Shown here one piece after another: positions 41,441 to 50,560 of a stretch of 64,000 nt of DNA. The notes beneath the pieces were generated by a model, which saw nothing but the letters and a program-made list of their open reading frames with translations, was not told the origin of the DNA and searched no databases. Both the position numbers and the translations under genes were made by a program. Location of the stretch: NCBI RefSeq assembly GCF_011090165.1, contig NZ_JAADJT010000009.1, positions 62,001-126,000 on the forward strand, read 5' to 3'. The number at the start of each line of letters is the position of its first letter. Positions within the stretch are counted from its first letter, which is position 1. This DNA is from Duganella aceris. Its GTDB lineage: Bacteria; Pseudomonadota; Gammaproteobacteria; Burkholderiales; Burkholderiaceae_D.

Positions 41441-42526
41441 ATGACCCCCTTGAACAAAAGCGTACCGGTGCTGCTCGCCGCCTGCCTGCTGCAAGCCTGC
41501 GGCGGCGCGCCCGTCAAGACCGAGCTGGCGATCGCGCCGGTGCTGCGGATCGAGGACAGCGCCGGCCTCGACGCCGCCTCGCTGTACCAGCTTGGCCGCT
41601 ACCACCAACGGCGCGGCGAGGCGGCTGCCGCCGGCGCGGCGTTCGCCCGCTCGATCGCGCTGGCGCCGCGCCAGCTCGACGCGCGCAACGCCCAAGCCGC
41701 GCTGCTGGCCGGACAAGGCCAGGTGGACGCCGCCGTCGCCCTGCTGTTGCAGGTGGTCGGCGATTTCCCCGACCAGGTCCAACCGCTTAGCAACCTCGGC
41801 TATGCGTATCATCTTCAGGGCCAGGACGACTTGGCGCGGACCGTGCTGGAGCAGGCGCTGGCGCGCGATCCCGTGCACGCCCAGGCGCGCGCCAACCTGG
41901 CGTTGCTGGGACCGGCGCCGGTCTCAGCCGGCGCCCGCCTCGTTCGGAGCGCGACCGCCTCCCATGCGGCGCCAATCAGCAAGGCGTCCAGTGGCGCCGT
42001 CGCGCGGGAATCCGTGCCGCCCCGCATGGAAGTGGTGCAGATGGCGCCCAATGAATTCCGCCTGCAGCAGCGCAGCGTCGACCCGCTGGCGAGCCTGCAA
42101 CCGGCGCCTGCCGCGGCGGCGCAAGACAGCGCGCCTCCGGCCGCCGACGAAGGCGCGCGGCTGCAAATCGTCAATGGCAACGGCGTGCGCGGCTTGGGCG
42201 AGCGAGTGCGCCGGCTGCTGGCGCGCCACGGCATCGACGCCGGCCGCGTGGTCAACCAGCGCGGCCACTACCAACGCACCACCATCATCGAATATTTGCC
42301 CGGCCAGCGGCCACGCGCCGACGCCATGCTGGCCGCGCTGCACGGCCGCGCCACGCTGCTGCCGGCGCGCGCGCTGCCCGGCGGCCTGTCGCTGCGGCTG
42401 GTGCTGGGCCGCGACCACGCCGCCAGCCTGGCCTTGACCGACCCCGACGACACGCCCGCGTCCACGCCCGCCCCGCTGCTGGCGGCGCTGGATCGCGCGG
42501 CCGTACCTCATTTCAACCAGGAGTAA
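41441..42526 (+). CDS. tadD: TadD-like TPR lipoprotein with LytR_C domain
   Basis: A 361-residue lipoprotein (lipobox LQAC, Cys20). Residues ~45-150 are TPR-like (SLYQLGRYHQRRGEAAAAGA; LSNLGYAYHLQGQDDLARTV). After a low-complexity linker, residues ~241-327 form a LytR_C-like domain (LQIVNGNGVRGLGERVRRLL; TTIIEYLPGQRPRADAML). TPR lipoproteins of Tad loci help secretin assembly. The LytR_C module suggests peptidoglycan or cell-wall contact. It is followed by the adhesin-like gene after two bases. Confidence 0.88.
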   Translation: MTPLNKSVPVLLAACLLQACGGAPVKTELAIAPVLRIEDSAGLDAASLYQLGRYHQRRGEAAAAGAAFARSIALAPRQLDARNAQAALLAGQGQVDAAVALLLQVVGDFPDQVQPLSNLGYAYHLQGQDDLARTVLEQALARDPVHAQARANLALLGPAPVSAGARLVRSATASHAAPISKASSGAVARESVPPRMEVVQMAPNEFRLQQRSVDPLASLQPAPAAAAQDSAPPAADEGARLQIVNGNGVRGLGERVRRLLARHGIDAGRVVNQRGHYQRTTIIEYLPGQRPRADAMLAALHGRATLLPARALPGGLSLRLVLGRDHAASLALTDPDDTPASTPAPLLAALDRAAVPHFNQE

Positions 42527-42528
42527 CC

Positions 42529-45441
42529 ATGTTCAGAAACAAGCAGCCCCAGCGGTGGGTTAATTATGTCGCCAGCGCCGCGCTGGCGGCGGTGTTCGCG
42601 GCCGCGCTAGCCGCGTGCGGCGGCGGTGGCGGCGGCAGCTCCGGTTCCTGCACCGTCATCGACCCCACCCGCGACGCCAGCCTGCCCGGCTGCGGCACCG
42701 GCACCACCCCGCCCGCCAGCGCCGCACCGACGCTGACGCTCGCGATGACCGACGCCGCCGGCGCCGCCACCAATACCATCGCCGCCGACCGTCCGGCCAC
42801 GCTGGTGGTGACGCTGAAGACCGCCGCCAACGCGGTCGCCGCCAACGTCCTGGTCAGTTTCAGCAGCACCGACAAGAGCGCGACCTTCTTCCCGGCCGCC
42901 GCCACCGCGCTGACCGACGGCGCCGGCGTGGCGCGCATCACGCTGCCGGTCGGCACCGTCTCCGGCGCCTTCACCGTCACCGCCAGCGCCACACTCGACA
43001 GCAAGACCGCGAGCGCCAGCGTCAACTACGTGATCAACCTGCCGCCGGCGGCCAGCAACGGCCTGACGCTGGTGCTCAACGACCTGAACGGCGCGGCCAC
43101 CACCGCCATCACCCCGGCCAAGCCGGGCAGCCTGGCGGCCACGGTGCGCGACAGCAGCGGCGCCGCCGTCGCCAACACGCTGGTGACCTTCACCACCACG
43201 GACCGCACGGCGGTGCTGGTGCCGGCGATCGGCACCGCGCTCAGCAACGCCCAGGGTGTGGCCCAGGTCGCGCTGCCGGCCGGCAGCCAGCCGGGTGGCT
43301 TCACCGCCACCGCCAGCGCCAGCGTCGGCGGCAAGGCGACCATCGCCAGCACCAATTACCTGGTGACCCTGCCGACCGGTCCGACCACGCCGGTTCCGAC
43401 GCTGACACTGACCCTGCTCAACGGCAGCGGCGGCGCCACCAGCAGCATCGCCCCCGACCGTCCGGGCACGCTGCTCGCGACCGTCAAGGACGGCGCCGGC
43501 ACCGCAGTGGCCAACGCCTTGGTGACTTTCGCCACCAACGACAAGACCGGCGCGCTGACCCCGGCCACCGGCAGCGCCCTGACCAACGCCAGCGGCCAAG
43601 CCACTGCGGCGCTGGGCGCCGGCGCCGCCACCAGCGGCTATACCGCCAGCGCCAGCGTCAGCGTCGGCGGTGCCAGCCTGAATGCCACGGTCAATTACGC
43701 CGTCACGCTGCCGACGCTGACCCTGAGCGCGCCGGTGGTGAATCCCACCACGCTGGCCGCCGGCGGCACCGCCGGCCTGACGGTCACCGTTCTGAGCGGC
43801 GGCGTGCCCTACACGCCGGCGCAGCAGGTCAGCTTCAGCTCGCCTTGCACGCTGAACGGCAAGGCCAGCATCACCTCGCCGGTCACCACCGTTAGCGGCG
43901 TAGCCAGCACCTCCTACACCGACCTCGGATGCGGCGGCGTCGATCCGATCACCGCGTCGACCAGCTACAACGGCATCACCAGCACCAGCAGCGCCAACCT
44001 GACGGTGCAGCTGGCCACCGCCGGCCAGCTGGTGTTCGTCTCGGCGCTGCCGCAAAATATCGCGCTCAAGGGCACCGGCGGCGCCGGCCGCCAGGAAAGC
44101 TCGACCGTCACCTTTAAGGTGCTGGACCGTAACGGCAATCCGGTGTCCGGCCAGGCAGTCAACTTCGCACTCGACACCAGCGCCGGCGGCCTGTCGCTCA
44201 ATCCCGCCAGCGCCACCACCGGCGCCGGCGGCCTGGTCACCACCACCGTCGCCTCGGGCACCGTCAACACCCCGGTGCGGGTGACAGCGACGCTGCCGGG
44301 CACCACGCTGAGCACCCTGTCCGACCAGCTGGTGGTGTCGACCGGCGTGCCGGAACAGAACAGCTTCACGCTGAGCGCGGTCACCAGAAACGTCGAAGGC
44401 GGCCAGTTCAACGGCTGCCCGGCGCCATCCGGCACCATCATCACCGCGCGCCTGTCCGACCACTTCCACAACCCGGCGCCGGATGGCACCGCCGTCAGCT
44501 TTACCGCCGAAGCCGGCACGATCGACGCCTCTTGCCTGACCGGCCTGGTCAACACCACCTTGACCGACGGCACCGTCATCACGCAAAAGGGCACCCCGGG
44601 CGAGTGCACGGTGCGCTACTGCGCCGGCAATCCGCGCCCGGCCGACAACCGCGTCACCATCCTCGCCTACGCGCTGGGCGAGGAAAGCTTCGTCGACGCC
44701 AACGGCAACAACCGTTATGAAGCCGGCGAAACCTTCACCGACCTCGGCGAGCCGTTCCGCAACGACCGCGCGGTCACCGACGTCAACGCCAACGGCGGCG
44801 ACGATGCCTGGACCAGCGGCAACGCCGCCCGCGTCAGCGGCGAGCCGTTCATCGACTCCAACGGCAACGGCGCCTGGAATCCAACCGGCAACGGCGTCTA
44901 CAACGGCGTGCTGCAAACGGTGCCGAACATCGGCAACGGCAACACCGTGCACGTGCGGCAATCGCTGGTGTTGGCGCTGTCGAACAGCGCGTCGACGATC
45001 TCGTTGCTGGAGCAGTCGCCGGTGACGGGTTTGGCGCTGTCCAGCTGCACCAACGGCACCACCTTCGTCAATGAAAGCAAGACCTTCCATTTTGCGATCC
45101 GCGACAATAACCCGACCGTGTTTGCCAACAACCGCCGCTCGGCTCATCTGGGCGATCCGCTGTGGCTGTTCGATCGTCCCGGCAATCCGCTGCCGGCCGG
45201 AAGCAAGATTACGTTCAGGACCTCCAACGGCATCCTGGGCAGCTTGGCCGAATTGACCGTGCCGAACACCATCGACGCCGATTCCAGCGCCTGGGTGTAT
45301 ACCGTACAGTTGGTCAGCGATGCGTTCCAATCGTCGGGCAGCCTGCTCTGCACCAACAACATCAGCAGCGGCGCGTTGACGATCACGGTCACCACCCCGA
45401 ACGGCGTGGTCAGCAGCGCCAGCTTCCCGGTGACCGACTAA
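42529..45441 (+). CDS. Large Big-1/Ig-like repeat lipoprotein, possible Tad-associated adhesin
   Basis: A 970-residue surface lipoprotein. Lipobox LAAC (Cys30) is followed by a run of six glycines. Three tandem bacterial Ig-like (Big-1) repeats occupy residues ~57-395, each with the pattern AxxPGTLxATVKDGAG...VANALVTF. Two or three diverged Ig-like domains follow to ~615. Near residues 722-780 are Asp/Asn-rich loops (DANGNNRYEAGE; DSNGNGAWNP) like EF-hand/dockerin calcium loops. The C-terminal ~150 residues are another beta domain. It follows the TadD-like gene by 2 bases, so it is co-expressed with the pilus. A substrate-adhesion role is inferred. Confidence 0.85.
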   Translation: MFRNKQPQRWVNYVASAALAAVFAAALAACGGGGGGSSGSCTVIDPTRDASLPGCGTGTTPPASAAPTLTLAMTDAAGAATNTIAADRPATLVVTLKTAANAVAANVLVSFSSTDKSATFFPAAATALTDGAGVARITLPVGTVSGAFTVTASATLDSKTASASVNYVINLPPAASNGLTLVLNDLNGAATTAITPAKPGSLAATVRDSSGAAVANTLVTFTTTDRTAVLVPAIGTALSNAQGVAQVALPAGSQPGGFTATASASVGGKATIASTNYLVTLPTGPTTPVPTLTLTLLNGSGGATSSIAPDRPGTLLATVKDGAGTAVANALVTFATNDKTGALTPATGSALTNASGQATAALGAGAATSGYTASASVSVGGASLNATVNYAVTLPTLTLSAPVVNPTTLAAGGTAGLTVTVLSGGVPYTPAQQVSFSSPCTLNGKASITSPVTTVSGVASTSYTDLGCGGVDPITASTSYNGITSTSSANLTVQLATAGQLVFVSALPQNIALKGTGGAGRQESSTVTFKVLDRNGNPVSGQAVNFALDTSAGGLSLNPASATTGAGGLVTTTVASGTVNTPVRVTATLPGTTLSTLSDQLVVSTGVPEQNSFTLSAVTRNVEGGQFNGCPAPSGTIITARLSDHFHNPAPDGTAVSFTAEAGTIDASCLTGLVNTTLTDGTVITQKGTPGECTVRYCAGNPRPADNRVTILAYALGEESFVDANGNNRYEAGETFTDLGEPFRNDRAVTDVNANGGDDAWTSGNAARVSGEPFIDSNGNGAWNPTGNGVYNGVLQTVPNIGNGNTVHVRQSLVLALSNSASTISLLEQSPVTGLALSSCTNGTTFVNESKTFHFAIRDNNPTVFANNRRSAHLGDPLWLFDRPGNPLPAGSKITFRTSNGILGSLAELTVPNTIDADSSAWVYTVQLVSDAFQSSGSLLCTNNISSGALTITVTTPNGVVSSASFPVTD

Positions 45442-45465
45442 ACCGGCACGGCGGCGGGTGACCTC

Positions 45466-46176
45466 ATGCAGCCGCCCGCCGCGCCATCGCCCTACAGCGA
45501 CGGCCGGCTGCACGCCCGTCCGATCCCGACCTCCCTGCGCACGCCGCACTCGCCGGCGCCGCCGCAGGGCGGTACCCACCAACTCACCTTCCCCGACGGC
45601 CGCCGCGCGCTGCTGCATGTGCCGCCGCCGCGCGCCGACGGCCTTCCCGCGCGCCTGCTGGTGCTGCTGCACGGCGCCGGCGGCCGGCATGGCGGCGGCG
45701 ACATCGTCGCGCTGGCCGACGCGATGCATCGCGGCTCGCTGCTGCTGATCCCGGACGCGCTGTCGACCAGTTGGGACGTGCTGCGCGGCGGCTTCGGCGC
45801 CGACCTTTCCTTCATCGACCGCGCGCTGCTGTGGACCATGCAGCGCTACGACGTCGACCCGCGCCACATCGCCATCGCCGGCTTTTCCGACGGCGCCTCC
45901 TACGCGCTGTCGGTGGGCCTGATGAACGGCGCGCTGTTCTCCGACATCCTAGCGTTCTCGCCCGGCTTCATGGCGCCGCTGCGGCGCGAGGGCCGGCCGC
46001 GCGTGTTCGTCGCCCACGGCGACGCCGACCCGGTGCTGCCGGTGGCGCGCGGCCACGCCATCGCCCAGCGCCTGGCCGGCGAAGGCTACGAGGTGCGCTA
46101 CGCGCAGTTCGACGGCGCCCACCTGGTCGAACCGGCGGTGGCGCGCGAGGCCCTGCGGCAGCTGGCGGCCCGCTGA
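45466..46176 (+). CDS. Alpha/beta hydrolase (carboxylesterase/phospholipase-type)
   Basis: A 236-residue hydrolase with LVLLHGAGGRHGG (oxyanion loop), GFSDGAS (nucleophile Ser near 141), HGDADPVLP (Asp near 185) and GAHLVEP (His near 218), a complete triad. No signal peptide is evident; the first 40 residues are Pro-rich. It lies 24 bases after the Big-domain lipoprotein in the same direction and may be read from the same transcript. The substrate is unknown. Confidence 0.88.
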   Translation: MQPPAAPSPYSDGRLHARPIPTSLRTPHSPAPPQGGTHQLTFPDGRRALLHVPPPRADGLPARLLVLLHGAGGRHGGGDIVALADAMHRGSLLLIPDALSTSWDVLRGGFGADLSFIDRALLWTMQRYDVDPRHIAIAGFSDGASYALSVGLMNGALFSDILAFSPGFMAPLRREGRPRVFVAHGDADPVLPVARGHAIAQRLAGEGYEVRYAQFDGAHLVEPAVAREALRQLAAR

Positions 46177-46301
46177 GCCGCGCTGAGCCGCCAACGCGCG
46201 CAACTCGGCGCGCAACAAAGCGCGTATTTTCGCGCCCCTGCCGCGTGCTACATTGGTCAGCTGATCTTCCCTGTCACCCGCAAAAACGGAAGGGTATCAA
46301 C

Positions 46302-47951
46302 ATGCGATTCTCCGACTTCGGCATCAGCCGCAAACTGTATCTCGGCTTCGGCGCGGTGGTGTTCATCCTCGCCATCCTGCTCGGCAGCGCCTACACCAAC
46401 TTCACGCGGCTGGCGCAGGCCAACGGCTGGAACAACCACACCCACGAAGTGATGGCCGAGACCCAGGCCCTGCTCGAAAGCCTGCTGAACATGGAGACCG
46501 GCGAACGCGGTTACGCGCTGACCGGCGAAGCGGCGTCGCTGGCGCCGCTGAAGACCGGACAAGCCGGCTTCGGCGCGCACCTGGCGCAGGCGCGCAAGCT
46601 CACGGCGGACAATCCCGCGCAGCAGGAACGCTTGCGCAAGCTGGGCGAGGCGCAGCAGGCGTGGTACGCCAAGGCGGTGGCGCCGGCGCTGGCGATGCGC
46701 GACAAGGCCAACGACGGCGCCAGCATCGATCCGCTGCTGTCGTTCGAGCGGGAAGGCCACGGCCGCGCCGGCATGGACAGCATGCGCGCGCTGCTGAAGG
46801 AGATCAGCGACGCCGAATCCGGCCTGCTGGCGCAGCGCGCCGCCGACGCCACCTCGCTGCAAAGCCTGACCGCCAACACCATCGTCATCGGCGGCCTGCT
46901 GACCATCACGCTGGCGGCGCTGCTGGCGTGGATCCTGAGCCGCAGCATCGTCGGCCCGCTGACGCATGCGGTGCGGATCGCGCGCAGCGTCGCCGCCGGC
47001 GATTTGAGCACCCACATCGCCTCGACCTCGCGCGACGAGACCGGACAGATGCTGCAGGCGCTGGGCGACATGAACCAAAGCCTGCTCAATATCGTCGGCG
47101 AGGTGCGGCGCGGCACCGACACCATCGCCACCGCCTCCGGCGAAATCGCGCGCGGCAACCAGGACCTGTCGTCGCGCACCGAACAGCAAGCCAGCTCGCT
47201 GGAGGAAACCGCGTCGTCGATGGAACAGCTGACCGGTACCGTCAAGCAAAACGCCGACCACGCGCGCCAGGCCAACACGCTGGCGCGCAGCGCCTCCGAC
47301 GTGGCGACCAAGGGCGGCGCCATCGTCTCGCAGGTGGTCGACACCATGGGCAGCATCAACAACTCGTCGCGCAAGATCGTCGACATCATCTCGGTCATCG
47401 ACGGCATCGCGTTCCAGACCAACATCCTGGCCTTGAACGCCGCCGTCGAGGCGGCGCGCGCCGGCGAGCAGGGACGCGGCTTCGCGGTGGTGGCCTCCGA
47501 GGTGCGCAACCTGGCGCAGCGCTCGGCCGCCGCCGCCAAGGAAATCAAGGAGCTGATCACCGCGTCGGTGGCCGATGTCGACGACGGTTCGCGCCTGGTC
47601 GCCGAGGCCGGACAGACCATGGGCGACATCGTCGACAGCATCCAGCGCGTGACCGACATCATGGCCGACATCACCTCCGCCAGCGACGAGCAGATCGCCG
47701 GCATCGAACAGATCAACCATGCGATCAGCCAGATGGACACGGTCACGCAGCAGAACGCGGCGCTGGTGGAGCAGGCCGCGGCGGCGGCGGAATCGTTGAA
47801 GGAGCAGGCGGCCAGTCAGGCGCAGGTGGTCAGCGTGTTCAAGCTCGACGCGCGCACGGCGGCGATGCTGGCGGCGCCGGCGGCGGGCGGGCCGCGCGCC
47901 GCGCCGCTGTTAGCCGACGATCGTGCCGGCCGGCGCGTCCTGGGCCGCTAG
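46302..47951 (+). CDS. Methyl-accepting chemotaxis protein
   Basis: A 549-residue chemoreceptor: TM1 (~11-31), periplasmic CHASE3-like helical domain (~35-185, with NMETGERGYALTGE), TM2 (~190-212), HAMP, and a cytoplasmic signalling hairpin with the highly conserved tip IDGIAFQTNILALNAAVEAA. GGAAGGG precedes ATG 46302. There is no terminal CheR-binding pentapeptide. Its last 42 bases overlap the 3' end of the convergent GGDEF gene. Confidence 0.94.
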   Translation: MRFSDFGISRKLYLGFGAVVFILAILLGSAYTNFTRLAQANGWNNHTHEVMAETQALLESLLNMETGERGYALTGEAASLAPLKTGQAGFGAHLAQARKLTADNPAQQERLRKLGEAQQAWYAKAVAPALAMRDKANDGASIDPLLSFEREGHGRAGMDSMRALLKEISDAESGLLAQRAADATSLQSLTANTIVIGGLLTITLAALLAWILSRSIVGPLTHAVRIARSVAAGDLSTHIASTSRDETGQMLQALGDMNQSLLNIVGEVRRGTDTIATASGEIARGNQDLSSRTEQQASSLEETASSMEQLTGTVKQNADHARQANTLARSASDVATKGGAIVSQVVDTMGSINNSSRKIVDIISVIDGIAFQTNILALNAAVEAARAGEQGRGFAVVASEVRNLAQRSAAAAKEIKELITASVADVDDGSRLVAEAGQTMGDIVDSIQRVTDIMADITSASDEQIAGIEQINHAISQMDTVTQQNAALVEQAAAAAESLKEQAASQAQVVSVFKLDARTAAMLAAPAAGGPRAAPLLADDRAGRRVLGR

Positions 47952-49469
47952 ACACACGCGGTTGCGGCCCGCCGACTTGGCGGCGTACAGCGCCTTGTCG
48001 GCCGCCTCCACCAGCACCGGCGCCAAATGCATGCCGCGCTTGGGCGCGATGGTCGCTACGCCGGCGCTGATGCTGACGAAGCCGTAGCTGCTGCCGCTGT
48101 GCGGCATGCGCAGCTCCTCGATGGCGCGGCGGATGCGCTCCGCCACCGCGTGGGCGCCGTCGATGTCGGTGTTGGGCAGCAGGATGCCGATCTCCTCGCC
48201 GCCGTAGCGCGCGGTCAGGTCGCCCGGCCGCTTCGGCGTCAGCGCGCGGATCAATTTGCTGACCGCGCGCAGCACCTCGTCGCCGGCGCTGTGGCCGTAG
48301 ACGTCGTTGTACTGCTTGAAGTAGTCGACGTCGATCATGATGAAGGCCAGCGTGGTCTCGTGGCGCATGGCGCGGCTGAACTCATTGCCCAGCGTGACGT
48401 CGAACTGGCGCCGGTTGGCCAGCCCGGTCAGGCCGTCCTGCATCGCCTGCCGCTCCAGCGTGCGGTTGACGCTTTCCAGCGCGTCGCGCGCCTTGCGCAA
48501 TTCCGTCTCGGCCTGCTCGCGCAGCTTGATCTGGCCCACCAGCCGCTTGCCGAAATACCCCATCAGCGCCGCCAGCAGCACCACCCCGACCGAGCGCATG
48601 AAGGTGTCGCGCCGCCAGCGCTCCAGCATCTCCTCGCGCGACAGCGCCGCCGTCACGAACAGCGGATAGTGTTCCAGCGGGCGGAAGCTGTTGAGCCGCA
48701 TCTCGCCGTCGTTGGACGAGGCGAAGTTGGCGCTGCCGACGCGCGCGTCGCCGCTGCGGCCGATGTATTCGCGGAACAGCGGCGTGTCGTTCATCCGCAT
48801 GCCGACCCGGTTGCCGTCGTAGGGCTGGCGCAGCATCAGCGTGCCGCTGTTGGCGATCAGCGCCACCGCGCCGCGCCTGCCGATGTCGAAGCTTTGGTAA
48901 AAGCGGCGGAAGTAATCGATGTCCAGCGTCGCCAGCGCGACGCCGCCGAAGCTGCCGTCCGGCTTGTCGATGCGGCGCGACACCGGCATGATCCACTTGC
49001 CGCTGGAGCGGCTGATCACCGGATCGCCGACATGCGGGCCGCGCTCCGCGTGCGCGCTGTGGTAGATGAAGTATTCGCGGTCGGCGTTGTTGAAGGTCTG
49101 CTCGCCCGAGACCTCGCGCGAGTTGACGATCCACCGTCCCTGCTCGTCGTAGACGAACAATCCCACCAGCTGCGGCAGGTTGGCCACCTGCGCCTGCATC
49201 TGCCGGTGCACGCGGTCCAGCCGCAGCGGCGCCTTGCCTTCGGTCTCCAGGCGTTCGACGATATCGGCCAGCGCGGTGTCGGCCGCCTTGATGGTGTCGT
49301 CGGCCTGCTGCGCCATGGCGCGCGCGACGTTGGAGCTGAGCCGCTCCATTTCCTGCAACTGGCCGCTGCGCGCGTTGATGCTGCGCCAGACGTCGACCAC
49401 GATCAGCGACAGGCACACCGCGCCGACAAAGACGGTAGCCCAGAAGGTGATGGAATATCGTTTAGTCAT
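47910..49469 (-). CDS. Cache-domain diguanylate cyclase (GGDEF family, GGEEI variant)
   Basis: A 519-residue membrane protein: TM1 near residues 10-30, a double-Cache extracytoplasmic domain (~40-285), TM2, a short coiled coil and a GGDEF domain (~350-510). The catalytic signature reads YGGEEIG near residue 422, with Ile instead of Phe at the last position. The RxxD inhibitory site (RPGD) stands five residues before it, so product inhibition is possible. It probably makes c-di-GMP in response to a small ligand. Its end overlaps the chemoreceptor gene. Confidence 0.91.
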   Translation of the reverse strand: MTKRYSITFWATVFVGAVCLSLIVVDVWRSINARSGQLQEMERLSSNVARAMAQQADDTIKAADTALADIVERLETEGKAPLRLDRVHRQMQAQVANLPQLVGLFVYDEQGRWIVNSREVSGEQTFNNADREYFIYHSAHAERGPHVGDPVISRSSGKWIMPVSRRIDKPDGSFGGVALATLDIDYFRRFYQSFDIGRRGAVALIANSGTLMLRQPYDGNRVGMRMNDTPLFREYIGRSGDARVGSANFASSNDGEMRLNSFRPLEHYPLFVTAALSREEMLERWRRDTFMRSVGVVLLAALMGYFGKRLVGQIKLREQAETELRKARDALESVNRTLERQAMQDGLTGLANRRQFDVTLGNEFSRAMRHETTLAFIMIDVDYFKQYNDVYGHSAGDEVLRAVSKLIRALTPKRPGDLTARYGGEEIGILLPNTDIDGAHAVAERIRRAIEELRMPHSGSSYGFVSISAGVATIAPKRGMHLAPVLVEAADKALYAAKSAGRNRVCLAAQDAPAGTIVG

Positions 49470-49510
49470 GCCGAAGTGGGCCGCGAGCGCCGGGACAAGG
49501 GATTACTGCT

Positions 49511-50560
49511 TTATACAGCAAAAACCGGCAGCATCGGTTGCAGGCTTTGCCACACCAATTGCGGCGTCATCTTGACCATGCAATCCTGATGCCCCAGCGG
49601 GCACTCGCGCTGCTTGCACGGCGAGCAGTCGAGACGCAAGGAGATCGACGCCGCCAGATCGGAAAACGGCGGCGCGTGATCCGGATCGGTGGGGCCGTAC
49701 AAGGCCACCACCGGGCGGTTCAGCGCCGAGGCGATATGCAGCAGGCCGGAATCGTTGGCCACCACCGCCGCGCTGCGGGCGATCAGCGCGAACGCCTCGG
49801 CCAGGCTGGTGACGCCGGCGAGATTGAACACCGCCGCCCCGGCCGGCAGCGCCGCCGCCACCTCGGCGCAGGCTTCCTGGTCCTTGGGGGAGCCGAGCAA
49901 GGCGATCTGGGTCGACGGATCGCGCGCCAAAATCGCCTGCGCCAGGCCGGCGAAGTGGCGCGCCGGCCAGCGCTTGGCGCCGCCGAATTCCGCGCCCGGC
50001 GCGAACGCCACCAGCGGCCGCGCGGCGGCGATGCCGGTGCGCTCGCCGACGGCGGCGATCTGCGCCGCGCTCACCACCAGTTTGGGACGCGGCAGCGCGG
50101 CGCGCGCGGCGGCGCCCTGCTCCGCCACCGGCGCCGCCGCCAGCGCCGCGTAGAACGCCACCATCGGCCGCGGCGGCGTTTCGTCGTGGTGCATGATGTT
50201 GATCAGGCCATGCCGGCTCTCGCCTTTGTAGCCGACGCGGCGCCGGATCCCGGCCAGCCAGGGGATCAGCGCGTACTTGATGGTGTTGGGCAGGATGTAG
50301 GCCGCCGCGTAGCCGCGCCGCTTCAGCAGGCGCGCGTACTTCCAGCGCTGCTTCAGCTGCAGCGCGCCGTGGCGGAACGGCGTCTCCAGCACCTCGGCCA
50401 CCTCCGCCGCGTGGCGCCACACCGGCGACACCGCCGGCGGCGCCAGCACGTCGATCACGGCGTCGGGATGGTCCGCGCGCAGCAATTGCAGCAAGGGCTG
50501 CGCCATCACCGCGTCGCCGATCCAGTTGGGGGAAATCACCAGGATGCGTGGTGCGCTCAT
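49511..50560 (-). CDS. waaF: ADP-heptose:LPS heptosyltransferase II (GT9)
   Basis: A 349-residue GT9 protein. The N-terminus PRILVISPNWIGDAVMAQPL matches WaaF, as does the C-terminal cysteine segment CSPCKQRECPLGHQDCM. The sugar-nucleotide region has NDSGLLHIASALNRPVVALY. It adds heptose to the inner core of LPS in the cytoplasm. ATG 50560 follows GGAGGAG; the start overlaps the O-antigen ligase stop by ATGA. Confidence 0.92.
   Translation of the reverse strand: MSAPRILVISPNWIGDAVMAQPLLQLLRADHPDAVIDVLAPPAVSPVWRHAAEVAEVLETPFRHGALQLKQRWKYARLLKRRGYAAAYILPNTIKYALIPWLAGIRRRVGYKGESRHGLINIMHHDETPPRPMVAFYAALAAAPVAEQGAAARAALPRPKLVVSAAQIAAVGERTGIAAARPLVAFAPGAEFGGAKRWPARHFAGLAQAILARDPSTQIALLGSPKDQEACAEVAAALPAGAAVFNLAGVTSLAEAFALIARSAAVVANDSGLLHIASALNRPVVALYGPTDPDHAPPFSDLAASISLRLDCSPCKQRECPLGHQDCMVKMTPQLVWQSLQPMLPVFAV

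Noticed and set aside
42700..43700. Tandem repeats in the Ig-domain gene considered as a CRISPR or satellite
   Set aside because: The repetition is at protein level in ~110-residue domains; no short identical repeats with spacers.
42607..45867. Open frame of over 1000 codons on the minus strand opposite the Big-domain lipoprotein
   Set aside because: Repetitive Gly/Arg/Gln-rich shadow of the repeated Ig domains; no signature of a real protein.
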